Of a stretch of DNA of 64,000 bases, positions 46,481 to 54,398 are shown piece after piece. Made by a program: the position numbers and the translations under genes. How positions within the stretch are numbered: the stretch's first letter is position 1; each line of letters starts with the position of its first letter. Origin of the DNA: Draconibacterium halophilum. Its GTDB lineage: Bacteria; Bacteroidota; Bacteroidia; Bacteroidales; Prolixibacteraceae. Location: NCBI RefSeq assembly GCF_010448835.1, contig NZ_CP048409.1, positions 3,356,001-3,420,000 of the forward strand, given 5' to 3'. Below the pieces are notes generated by a model. That model was not told where the DNA came from and did not search any database. It saw only the letters and a list, made by a program, of their open reading frames with translations.

Positions 46481-47761
46481 TTAATAGGCAAACAACGGAA
46501 AGTCTTTCATCAGTTGATGTACTTTTTCGCCAACCGCTTTAATGTAAGCCTCGTCGTTGATGTTTGCAATCGAATCGTCTATCAACTGCACAATTTCTGG
46601 CATCAGATCTTCTTTAACACCACGGGTTGTAATAGCCGGTGTACCTACACGCAAACCTGACGTTTGGAATGGCGAGCGACTATCAAAAGGAACCATGTTT
46701 TTATTCACGGTAATTTCAGCATTTACAATGGTATTCTCCACTACTTTTCCGGTAATCTCCGGGTATTTTGTACGCAAGTCGATCAGCATCGAGTGGTTAT
46801 CGGTACCTCCCGAAATTACTTTGTAACCCAAATCAACAAAAGCCTGTGCCATTACAGCAGCATTCTTTTTAACCTGTGCCTGGTATTCTTTGTATTCCGG
46901 TTCAAGCGCCTCGCCAAAAGCAACAGCTTTAGCAGCAATTACATGCTCAAGCGGGCCACCTTGTTGTCCGGGAAATACTGCAGAATCCAGCAATGAAGAC
47001 ATCTTGCGAACCACTCCTTTTTTAGTTGCTATTCCCCATGGATTTTCAAAATCTTCACCAATAAGAATAATACCACCGCGAGGTCCGCGTAAGGTTTTAT
47101 GTGTTGTTGATGTTACAACGTGTGCATATTTTACAGGATTATCAAGCAAACCGGCAGCGATTAAACCTGCAGGATGTGCCATATCAACCATAAATAGCGC
47201 TCCTACTTTATCGGCAATCTCGCGCATACGTTTGTAATCCCACTCGCGGCTATATGCCGATGCACCACCGATTATCAACTTTGGTTTGTGTTCGATAGCC
47301 AGCGCTTCCATTTCGTCGTAATCAACCAAACCGGTATCTTCTTTTACCTTGTACGCTACCGGATTGTAAAGAATACCCGAAGAGTTTACATGCGAACCGT
47401 GCGAAAGGTGACCACCATGCGAAAGGTCGAGGCCGAGGAATGTATCGCCCGGTTTCAGGATAACACTTAACACGGCAGCATTCGCCTGTGCTCCTGAATG
47501 CGGCTGAACGTTAGCCCATTCTGCGCCGTACAATTCTTTAATACGGTCGATGGCCAATTGCTCGGTCATGTCAACAAACTGACATCCACCATAATATCTT
47601 TTTCCAGGATAACCTTCAGCGTATTTGTTGGTCATTACCGATCCCATTGCCTCCAAAACCTGCTCACTTACAAAGTTTTCTGAAGCAATCAGCTCAATTC
47701 CGCCCAACTGACGTTCGTGTTCCTTCTTGATAATATCAAAAACCAAAGTATCTCTCTTCAT
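46481..47761 (-). CDS. glyA: Serine hydroxymethyltransferase
   Basis: 426 residues, a usual bacterial GlyA length. PLP enzyme interconverting serine and glycine with tetrahydrofolate in the cytoplasm, feeding one-carbon units. Motifs: GGIELIASENFVSEQVLEAMGS near the start, YAEGYPGKRYYGGCQFVD, GPRGG after the PLP lysine in VTSTTHKTLRGPRGG, and SPFQTSGLRVGTPAITTRG. Separate transcription unit, with a terminator and a candidate -7 element. Confidence 0.98.
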   Translation of the reverse strand: MKRDTLVFDIIKKEHERQLGGIELIASENFVSEQVLEAMGSVMTNKYAEGYPGKRYYGGCQFVDMTEQLAIDRIKELYGAEWANVQPHSGAQANAAVLSVILKPGDTFLGLDLSHGGHLSHGSHVNSSGILYNPVAYKVKEDTGLVDYDEMEALAIEHKPKLIIGGASAYSREWDYKRMREIADKVGALFMVDMAHPAGLIAAGLLDNPVKYAHVVTSTTHKTLRGPRGGIILIGEDFENPWGIATKKGVVRKMSSLLDSAVFPGQQGGPLEHVIAAKAVAFGEALEPEYKEYQAQVKKNAAVMAQAFVDLGYKVISGGTDNHSMLIDLRTKYPEITGKVVENTIVNAEITVNKNMVPFDSRSPFQTSGLRVGTPAITTRGVKEDLMPEIVQLIDDSIANINDEAYIKAVGEKVHQLMKDFPLFAY

Positions 47762-47790
47762 TTTGTAACTGAATTAATTTAATGAAAGCC

Positions 47791-47798
47791 CAAAGTTA
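47791..47798 (-). promoter_or_regulatory. Putative -7 element for glyA
   Basis: TAACTTTG on the minus strand, an exact TAnnTTTG match, 29 nt before the glyA ATG. No good -33 TTTG at 17-23 bp, so only moderate support. Confidence 0.35.
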
Positions 47799-48010
47799 AT
47801 ACATTTTAATTCAGCCTTTTGATGATATCGGGTAGAATTTAGGAGATTTTTTGAACAATTAAGATAGACAATGTTAGCGCTTTGCTAATTGACACCAGCT
47901 AATTTTTATTGCTACCATTTTAAACTTTTAATCAGATAAATCATCTAACTGATCCAGAAGCTAAAAACAACTGATAATCAAAATCTTTTAACGTATTAAC
48001 TAAAATTAAA

Positions 48011-48445
48011 ATGAAAAGAACAGTATTTCTAGTAATGGTGTTGGTTAGCACACTTTTAATGTCGTGTAACAACGGAAGCAATAACTCGCAACAATTGCCA
48101 TTTGGCCGTGGAGGCGGAATGGGTCCCGGAAATTTTGATCCGCAGGCTATGGTAGACCGCCAGATTGAAGATATGGACGAAAATCTGGATTTAAGCAACG
48201 AGCAGGAAGAGAAAATTCGCGAAATAATGGAAGAGAGTTTTGAGAATATGGCTGCCATGCGCGAAGAAATGCAAAACAGCGGTGCCGGATTTGAAGGAAT
48301 GCGTGAGCAAATGCAAAAATCACGTGAAGAGCAAAACAAAAAAATGAAGGCTGTTCTTTCTGAAGAACAATGGGAGAAATACCAGGTGATGCAGGAAGAA
48401 AGACGAGAAAGGCGTGGGCAGGGGGGAATGCCTCCGCAGAATTAG
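48011..48445 (+). CDS. Spy/CpxP-like (LTxxQ) small lipoprotein
   Basis: 144 residues, lipobox LLMSC at 16-20. The mature part is Gly/Asn-rich, then highly helical and charged: LDLSNEQEEKIREIMEESFENMAAMREEM and LSEEQWEKYQVMQEERRERRG, the two LTxxQ-like repeats of periplasmic Spy/CpxP proteins. These bind unfolded protein or sense envelope stress; a metal-binding role is known for relatives (CnrX). Met/Glu content is high. It stands alone, converging on odhB. Confidence 0.85.
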   Translation: MKRTVFLVMVLVSTLLMSCNNGSNNSQQLPFGRGGGMGPGNFDPQAMVDRQIEDMDENLDLSNEQEEKIREIMEESFENMAAMREEMQNSGAGFEGMREQMQKSREEQNKKMKAVLSEEQWEKYQVMQEERRERRGQGGMPPQN

Positions 48446-48451
48446 AGCATC

Positions 48452-48489
48452 AAAAAAAAGAAGTCATTTGAAAAATCAAATGGCTTCTT
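48452..48489 (-). terminator. Terminator on the minus strand, distal to odhB
   Basis: AAGAAGTCATTTGA (48458-48471) pairs with TCAAATGGCTTCTT (48476-48489) over 14 positions with one G-T pair; the minus-strand reading is followed by TTTTTT. It may end the odhA-odhB transcript; on the plus strand the tail (CTCTCTTC) is poorer, but it could still serve the Spy-like gene. Confidence 0.65.
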
Positions 48490-48551
48490 CTCTCTTCAAT
48501 CAGTTCTCAGTAAGGATGTCATCTCTTTTTTGCGGATATGTGAGAAATGGA

Positions 48552-48845
48552 GCACTGAGAGGTGGAGCAAAAATGCAACTTGATACTTGTAACTTTTTTG
48601 TAACAGATCTCTCACTGTGCTCTAGATGACAAGCAGTGGCAATTAACAGAAAGATCCGATCCGTATTGTTAAAAATTAAACGGATCGGATCTTTTTATGC
48701 ACATTGGTAACTTGCAACCTGAAACCTGAAACCTGAAACCGGCAACTTTTTTGTAACAGATCTCTCGCTACGCTTCGAGATGACAGCAACTGTCAACTGC
48801 GACTGCAAACTGAAATCTTCGCGCCTTAGCGTCTTTGCGGTTAAC
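48552..48845. repeat. Cluster of degenerate dispersed repeats in the Spy-like/odhB gap
   Basis: The 405-bp convergent gap 48446-48851 has no gene. It holds two related half-elements, GTAACAGATCTCTCACTGTGCTCTAGATGACA (in 48600-48631) and GTAACAGATCTCTCGCTACGCTTCGAGATGACA (in 48753-48785), each preceded by AACTTTTTT; a tandem of AAACCTG words (CTGAAACCTGAAACCTGAAA at about 48719-48738); and GCGCCTTAGCGTCTTTGCGG at 48821-48840. The ends recall the TGTCATTTCGA family (here AGATGACA). (Motifs longer than this text allows are given by position.). Confidence 0.7.
48650..48697. terminator. Bidirectional hairpin terminator in the Spy-like/odhB gap
   Basis: AAAGATCCGATCCG (48650-48663) and CGGATCGGATCTTT (48681-48694), a perfect 14-bp stem with a 17-nt AT-rich loop, followed by TTTT on the plus strand. 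Confidence 0.75.
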
Positions 48846-48851
48846 AATAGA

Positions 48852-50126
48852 CTAAATCCCCAGCATCAACTCCCCGGCGTCTTTTCCTCCGGTGAATAAA
48901 CGTTCCGGATTTTCAAGCAGTTCTTTCAGTTTTACCAGGAATCCTACCGAATCTTTACCATCGATAATACGATGATCGTACGACAGTGCAACATACATCA
49001 TTGGGCGGATAACTACTTGTCCGTTAACAGCAACCGGTCGCTCCACAATATTATGCATGCCCAAAATTCCCGATTGCGGCGGGTTAAGAATTGGTGTCGA
49101 CAGCAACGACCCGAAAACGCCACCATTGGTAATGGTAAACGTTCCTCCCTGTAATTCTTCAACTGTAATTTTCTTATTACGTGCCTTTTCAGCCAGTTGT
49201 TTGATTTCGAGCTCAATTTCGGGTATCGATTTACTTTCGGCATTCCGGACAATGGGCACCATCAATCCTTTTGGTGTTGATACCGCAATACCCACATCAA
49301 CAAACTGCGGCATTACTATTTCTTCGCCATCCATCTGCGCATTCACCATCGGATGGAAATCCATGGCAGTGGCAACGGCTTTGGTAAAAAACGACATAAA
49401 ACCGACTTTGAATCCGTGCGTATCCACAAATTTTTGCTGATACTTTTTGCGCATATCCATTACATAGCTCATGTCGATCTCGTTGAAGGTGGTGAGCATG
49501 GCTGTTTCGTTTTTCACCGAAACCAAGCGTGCACTTAACTTTCGGCGCAAGCTCGACATACGCTGGCGCTCTTCGTTGCGTGTAGCTTCTTTTTGCGGAA
49601 TCACTGCAGCTGACTGTGGCGCATTTACCACAGCTTCCACTTCTTTTTTACCTAATCTTTTCAAACCGTTAATCACATCGTCAACCGAAAGATCATGCTC
49701 TTTCATCATTTCCTTAGCTACCGATGTAACTTTTACTTTATCGTGCCCCGACGCTGACGGTCGGGATTTCGCTTCGCTCAACTCATCTTCGGATGTTGAC
49801 TCCTCGGTCTGGGTTGCTTGTTTTTCGTTATCGGAAGTTGATTCCTGAGCGCTTTTTTCTTCCGGCTTCCGGCTTCCGGCTTCTGGCTTTATACTTGTAT
49901 CAATGGTACAAACAACAGCTCCAACCTCTACAGCCTCACCTTCTTCAGCTTTTAATGCTATTTTACCACCTTCGCTGGCAGTAATAGTCAATGTGGCTTT
50001 ATCCGATTCCACTTCCGCTATTTCCTGATCTTTGGCAACAACGGCTCCGTCTTCAACAAGCCAACTGCCAATTTCAACTTCAGTTATAGATTCTCCCGGA
50101 CTGGGAACTTTGATTTCAATAATCAT
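48852..50126 (-). CDS. odhB: 2-oxoglutarate dehydrogenase E2, dihydrolipoyl succinyltransferase
   Basis: 424 residues. One lipoyl domain (1-77, lipoyl Lys43 in ESDKATLTI), a long linker, the E1/E3-binding domain (~132-170, VTSVAKEMMKEHDLSVDDV) and the catalytic core (~190-424) with the active-site His385 and Asp389 in YDHRIIDGKDS. It passes succinyl groups to CoA in the TCA cycle. It begins 11 bp after odhA stop (also called sucB). Oddity: linker residues 81-92 and 117-130 are encoded by short dispersed-repeat sequence. No lpd (E3) gene is nearby; the E3 must be encoded elsewhere. Confidence 0.96.
   Translation of the reverse strand: MIIEIKVPSPGESITEVEIGSWLVEDGAVVAKDQEIAEVESDKATLTITASEGGKIALKAEEGEAVEVGAVVCTIDTSIKPEAGSRKPEEKSAQESTSDNEKQATQTEESTSEDELSEAKSRPSASGHDKVKVTSVAKEMMKEHDLSVDDVINGLKRLGKKEVEAVVNAPQSAAVIPQKEATRNEERQRMSSLRRKLSARLVSVKNETAMLTTFNEIDMSYVMDMRKKYQQKFVDTHGFKVGFMSFFTKAVATAMDFHPMVNAQMDGEEIVMPQFVDVGIAVSTPKGLMVPIVRNAESKSIPEIELEIKQLAEKARNKKITVEELQGGTFTITNGGVFGSLLSTPILNPPQSGILGMHNIVERPVAVNGQVVIRPMMYVALSYDHRIIDGKDSVGFLVKLKELLENPERLFTGGKDAGELMLGI
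49743..49890. repeat. Two in-frame repeat patches inside the odhB linker
   Basis: Patch 1 (49857-49889) is a tandem of the 7-mer CCGGCTT (TTCCGGCTTCCGGCTTCCGG). Patch 2 (49744-49780) contains CCCCGACGCTGACGGTCGGG followed by ATTTCGCTTCGCTCAA; the CCCGAC/GTCGGG arms are inverted. Both lie in the disordered linker between the lipoyl and E3-binding domains and keep the frame. Confidence 0.6.
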
Positions 50127-50137
50127 ATTTTGGTTTT

Positions 50138-52873
50138 TTATGAAGCTACAACTTCTTTTTCTTTAAATACTAATTCCAGGATATGGTTGAGGCCTTTTTT
50201 GTGTTTATCCATTAGACCAACAGCCGGGCTGGCACTTTCCGGGCGAGCAACAACCTTAAAGCCAAGGCAATCTAATTTACGGTTAATAAACGGCCACGCT
50301 CCCATATTTTCAGGCTCATCCTGTGCCCAAATCAATTCGGTCGATTTTGAATATTTACTCAATACTTCATTGATCTGCTTATTCGGAATCGGGTAAATTT
50401 GCTCCAAACGCACAACGGCCGTATTTGAAATTCCGTTTTCTGATTTGTATTTTACCAGATCGTAATACAATCGGCCAGAGACAAATATAACCTTCTCTAC
50501 CAAATCAGGTTCAGCTACCGGATCGTCAATAATTTCCTTAAAATGTCCGTCGGCCATTTCTTCAATGGTTGAATGTACCATTGGGTGACGCAACAAACTC
50601 TTTGGTGTGAAAACCACAAGTGGTACACGCATTTTCATTTTCACCTGGCGGCGCAACATGTGAAACATATTGGCCGGAGTGGTTGGCATAACTACCTGTA
50701 TATTATTATTCGCCGAGAGTTCTAAAAAGCGCTCAAGACGTGCCGACGAGTGTTCGGGCCCCTGCCCTTCAAATCCATGAGGCAGGAACAACACCAGGTT
50801 ATTCATTAACCCCCATTTCTCGTATGCTGAAGTAAGGTATTGGTCGATTATAACCTGTGCCACATTATAGAAATCGCCAAATTGGGCTTCCCAAATTGTC
50901 AACCCGTTTGGTTCCGATAAAGCATAGCCATATTCAAAACCCATTACGGCATATTCTGAAAGCGGCGAATTATAAATTTTAAAACGTGCCTGATCGTCCG
51001 ATATATGTTTTAACGGAAAATATTTCTTCTCCGATCCATCAATTACGAACGAAGCATGGCGGTGAGCAAAAGTTCCACGTTCACTGTCCTGACCACTCAA
51101 ACGCACCGGATGACCTTCAGCAACCAGCGTTCCGTAGGCCAGCAACTCTCCCATTGCCCAATCCAAACGGTTATCATGGATCATCATTTTCCGGTCGGAA
51201 ATAATACGATTTACTTTTTTAAAGAAAGACAGTTCTTTGGGCAGCGTATTTATTTTCTCCGCCACAGATCGCACGGTTTCCTCCCCAACAGCGGTATCAA
51301 CAGGTTCGTTAAAAAGAGCTTTCGATGGTAATTCATAGTTTTCAAAGTCTTTTACCAGGAATTTACGAATCTGCAACTTTTCAATTTTCTCCGACTCCTT
51401 ATATTTCCCATCTAAAAACTGATCGAATTCCCGAATCTCTTCTCTTGATTCATCGTGGGTCATAATTCCCAGTTCATTCAATTTGCCCGCATAGATATCG
51501 CGCGGATTTTTATGTTTTGAAATGGCTTTATATAGCATTGGCTGCGTAAAACGTGGCTCATCGCCCTCGTTGTGTCCGTACTTTCGGTAACACAGAATAT
51601 CGATAAATACATCGGAATGGAATTTTTGACGGAATTCCATTGCCAGCCTTATTGTCCAAACCAAAGCCTCAACATCGTCGCCATTTACATGAAAAACAGG
51701 CGAGCGTGTTACTTTTGCCACATCAGTACAATAAGTGCTCGATCGTGCTTCAAGATACGGTGTAGTAAATCCAACCTGGTTGTTGATTACCAAATGAATC
51801 GTACCTCCCGTTTTATATCCCGGAAGCTGCGCCATTTGTACTGTTTCGTAAACCACACCCTGTGTTGCAATGGCTGCATCGCCGTGAATAACAATGGCGC
51901 ACGCCTTGCTGTAATCGCGCTGGTATTCGCATTCGATCTGAGAGCGAACCATGCCTTCAACAATTGGGGCTACAGTTTCCAAATGCGATGGATTTGGAAG
52001 AAGCTTCAAATTTACTTTCTTGCCAAAGTCAGTTACCACATCATTCTCGTAACCCAAATGATATTTCACATCTCCTTGTGCTATATCGTCCTCGTATTCA
52101 GTCGCGTAGAATTCTTTAAAAATATTTTCATATGGTTTTTCCAGGATATTAGACAGTACGTTCAATCGTCCGCGATGTGCCATTCCCAGAATAAATTCTT
52201 CCATTCCCAGTTCTGCACCGCGTTCGATAACGGCGTCAAGTGCAGGAATTAAAGCTTCCGCCCCTTCGAGTGAAAACCGCTTCTGCCCAACAAATTTTTT
52301 ATGGATAAAATTTTCGAAGCCTACCGCCAGTTTCAGGTGATAGAAAAAGTGTTTCCGTTTTTCTTCGGTATATTCCTCCGAGTTTTTGGTACTTTCCATT
52401 CGCTTGCGCAACCATTGCACCACCTCCGGATGTCGCATATACACATATTCCACACCAACCGACTGGCAGTAAGTGTCTTCAAGATGTGAAATAATATCTT
52501 TTAATTTGGCCGTTCCAATTCCAATTTCGTTACCCGCCTGAAATGTTTTTTCCAGATCGGCTTTTTCCAAACCAAAATTCTCGATATCGAGTGTTGGAGA
52601 GTATTTACGACGCGCACGAACGGGATTGGTTTTGGTGAACAGGTGTCCACGCTGACGATAGCCATGTATAAGATTTAGAATAGCAAATTCTTTATCAATA
52701 TTGTCGAGTTTTATCCCCGAAGGTTTTTCGGGATACTGCTTGCGGGCCAGCTCAAAACCCGAAAAAAACTGTTGCCAGCTCTTATCAACAGACTCCGGAT
52801 CCTCAAGATAAGACTGGTATAAGTTCTCAATCGCCTCGAGTTCCTGGTTTCCCACAGCCGAAAATTTATCCAT
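50138..52873 (-). CDS. odhA: 2-oxoglutarate dehydrogenase E1 (thiamine diphosphate)
   Basis: 911 residues, normal for SucA/OdhA. Decarboxylates 2-oxoglutarate and transfers the succinyl group to the E2 lipoyl arm. Begins with the short E1 N-terminal segment (NLYQSYLEDPESVDKSWQQFF). ThDP domain: ILGMAHRGRLNVLSNIL, HGDAAIATQGVVYETVQM, GFTTPYLEARSSTYCTD. Transketolase C-part: GQDSERGTFAHRHA, LFLPHGFEGQGPEHSSARLERFLEL. It is the first gene of a two-gene operon with odhB. Confidence 0.98.
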   Translation of the reverse strand: MDKFSAVGNQELEAIENLYQSYLEDPESVDKSWQQFFSGFELARKQYPEKPSGIKLDNIDKEFAILNLIHGYRQRGHLFTKTNPVRARRKYSPTLDIENFGLEKADLEKTFQAGNEIGIGTAKLKDIISHLEDTYCQSVGVEYVYMRHPEVVQWLRKRMESTKNSEEYTEEKRKHFFYHLKLAVGFENFIHKKFVGQKRFSLEGAEALIPALDAVIERGAELGMEEFILGMAHRGRLNVLSNILEKPYENIFKEFYATEYEDDIAQGDVKYHLGYENDVVTDFGKKVNLKLLPNPSHLETVAPIVEGMVRSQIECEYQRDYSKACAIVIHGDAAIATQGVVYETVQMAQLPGYKTGGTIHLVINNQVGFTTPYLEARSSTYCTDVAKVTRSPVFHVNGDDVEALVWTIRLAMEFRQKFHSDVFIDILCYRKYGHNEGDEPRFTQPMLYKAISKHKNPRDIYAGKLNELGIMTHDESREEIREFDQFLDGKYKESEKIEKLQIRKFLVKDFENYELPSKALFNEPVDTAVGEETVRSVAEKINTLPKELSFFKKVNRIISDRKMMIHDNRLDWAMGELLAYGTLVAEGHPVRLSGQDSERGTFAHRHASFVIDGSEKKYFPLKHISDDQARFKIYNSPLSEYAVMGFEYGYALSEPNGLTIWEAQFGDFYNVAQVIIDQYLTSAYEKWGLMNNLVLFLPHGFEGQGPEHSSARLERFLELSANNNIQVVMPTTPANMFHMLRRQVKMKMRVPLVVFTPKSLLRHPMVHSTIEEMADGHFKEIIDDPVAEPDLVEKVIFVSGRLYYDLVKYKSENGISNTAVVRLEQIYPIPNKQINEVLSKYSKSTELIWAQDEPENMGAWPFINRKLDCLGFKVVARPESASPAVGLMDKHKKGLNHILELVFKEKEVVAS

Positions 52874-52959
52874 AGTTGATTTTTAATTAACTTTTATATG
52901 ATATTGAAGAAACAAAGCAGTTTTTTTATTGTTTACCTGCAATCATAGTTTTTTGTTAT

Positions 52960-52992
52960 CAAAATTAAGCTTTCCTGATGATTTTTAGGCAA
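52960..52992 (-). promoter_or_regulatory. Putative promoter of odhA
   Basis: Minus-strand TTG (52990-52992) and TAATTTTG (52960-52967), 22 bp apart, in agreement with the Bacteroidota consensus. The -7 lies 86 nt from the odhA ATG. It is within the 181-bp divergent gap shared with the DUF4293 gene. Confidence 0.4.
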
Positions 52993-53007
52993 GCTTAGCC
53001 ATTTTGG

Positions 53008-53038
53008 TTTTGAGAAATATTTTGATTGGCTATTTTTG
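53008..53038 (+). promoter_or_regulatory. Promoter of the DUF4293 gene
   Basis: TTTTG (53008-53012), an 18-bp spacer and TATTTTTG (53031-53038): a full -33/-7 match. The -7 box ends 16 nt before the ATG at 53055. The best-matched promoter I found in the window. Confidence 0.6.
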
Positions 53039-53054
53039 CTGAAAATTTAAGACA

Positions 53055-53498
53055 ATGATTCAAAGAATTCAAACCTTGTTTATCCTGGTAGCCGGCATGC
53101 TGATCGGTTCGTTATACATTCAGAAATTTGCAGATATTATCGTTAACGATCAGCTGCATGTTTTTAACGCTTTTGGAATTTTTAAAGATGAAGAACTACT
53201 TTTTAGTGGTTTGCCGCTAATGATTCTAATAGGCATTATTGCAGTACTTCATCTGGTGACAATATTTTTATACAAAAAGCGCATCCTTCAAATCCGTATC
53301 CTTGGATTCTCCATGATTCTGATGCTCGGGCTTTTCGGACTGTTCTTTTATTTCACTTACGCCAGCTTTGATGAAGTGAAAGTGGCTTTTAAAGTTGCCG
53401 TTGCCTTACCGATTGTAGCTATTATTTTAGATTGGCTGGCTATTCGTGCCATCGGAAAAGACGAAGCTTTGGTTAGAAGCCTGGACAGGATACGCTAA
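53055..53498 (+). CDS. DUF4293 family membrane protein
   Basis: 147 residues with four transmembrane helices (about 7-25, 53-72, 80-100, 112-130). The start MIQRIQTLFILVAGM and the -SLDRIR end are how I recognise DUF4293, a Bacteroidota-specific family of unknown function. Its own promoter is directly upstream; odhA is divergent. The next gene starts 73 bp later after a small hairpin repeat. Confidence 0.88.
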   Translation: MIQRIQTLFILVAGMLIGSLYIQKFADIIVNDQLHVFNAFGIFKDEELLFSGLPLMILIGIIAVLHLVTIFLYKKRILQIRILGFSMILMLGLFGLFFYFTYASFDEVKVAFKVAVALPIVAIILDWLAIRAIGKDEALVRSLDRIR

Positions 53499-53528
53499 GC
53501 CCCTCCTAACCTCCCCAATGGGGAGGTA
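53499..53528. repeat. Intergenic hairpin repeat CCTCCCC-AAT-GGGGAGG
   Basis: ACCTCCCC (53509-53516) and GGGGAGGT (53520-53527) with a 3-nt loop, directly after the DUF4293 stop. It could also act as a processing or transcription-pausing site but has no U-run. Confidence 0.55.
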
Positions 53529-53571
53529 CAGATCTCACTACTCGCATCTAATAATCTATAAGTCTTTCAAT

Positions 53572-54291
53572 ATGCAAGCAATGATTTTCGCCGCCGGTTT
53601 GGGTACCCGTTTAAAAGACGAAACGACCAATAAACCAAAAGCTTTGGTAGAAGTTGGCGGGAAACCGTTGCTGCAACATGCCATTGAAAAACTTAGTGCC
53701 GCAGGTGCCACCCGGATCGTTGTTAACGTTCATCATTTTGCACAACAGGTAATGGATTTTGTAAAAAGCAAGGATTGGGATGTCCCGGTGCTCATCTCCG
53801 ACGAAAGCAACAAATTATTGGAAACCGGAGGCGGACTAAAATTTGCCGCCCACCTATTTTCAAAAGAAGAACCCATCCTTATTTATAATGTAGATATTCT
53901 TGGCAACATAAATTTAAAGGATGTGCTTGCAGAACACGACAGATCGAATAGCATTGCAACGCTGGTTGTGCGGCAGCGCGAAACGCAACGTTACTTTAAG
54001 TTCGATTCGGAGCAAAATCTGGTGGGCTGGATGAATAAAAAAACGGGAGAAACAAAAATATCAAACCCGGATAATTTTCAGGGAGCTACGGAAATGGCTT
54101 TTAGCGGAATTCATATTGTTGAACCTGAAATTTTTGATTTTATGCCGCTTGAAGATCGATTTTCAATTGTGCAGGTTTACCTTGAACTGGCAAAAACGAA
54201 AAACATAAAAGGTTACTTCGATAATTCAGAATTGTGGATGGATGTTGGGAAACCGGCTCAGCTGGAAGAAGCAAGGGAGTTGTTTCGATAG
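53572..54291 (+). CDS. Sugar nucleotidyltransferase (MurNAc-1-P uridylyltransferase-like)
   Basis: 239 residues from ATG 53572 (longer frame to 53446 overlaps DUF4293 and is rejected). Opens MQAMIFAAGLGTRLKDETTNKPKALVEVGGKPLL, the NTP_transferase GxGTRL...PK signature; YNVDILGNIN holds the metal-binding Asp and ELWMDVGKPAQLEEAREL closes it. Among sugar-1-phosphate nucleotidyltransferases the short length with no hexapeptide tail fits MurU (MurNAc-1-P uridylyltransferase of peptidoglycan recycling) or related mannose/glucose-1-P enzymes. The usual partner kinase AmgK is not next to it, so the substrate is uncertain. Confidence 0.87.
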   Translation: MQAMIFAAGLGTRLKDETTNKPKALVEVGGKPLLQHAIEKLSAAGATRIVVNVHHFAQQVMDFVKSKDWDVPVLISDESNKLLETGGGLKFAAHLFSKEEPILIYNVDILGNINLKDVLAEHDRSNSIATLVVRQRETQRYFKFDSEQNLVGWMNKKTGETKISNPDNFQGATEMAFSGIHIVEPEIFDFMPLEDRFSIVQVYLELAKTKNIKGYFDNSELWMDVGKPAQLEEARELFR

Positions 54292-54292
54292 T

Positions 54293-54396
54293 TGTCATTT
54301 CGAAGGAGGCACGACTGAGAATTGAAAATCAGCGAAGCTAAATCTTTAACCAACTGCAGAAAAGTTAGAGATTTCTCACTACGTTCGAAATGACAG
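54293..54396. repeat. Dispersed palindromic repeat, TGTCATTTCGA type (copy 4)
   Basis: 104 bp from TGTCATTTCGA (54293-54303) to TCGAAATGACA (54386-54396), with GGCACGACTGAGAATTG and AGAGATTTCTCACTACG inside. It starts 2 bp after the nucleotidyltransferase stop and ends 2 bp before the glycosyltransferase stop, filling the convergent gap exactly. Confidence 0.85.
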
Positions 54397-54398
54397 AA

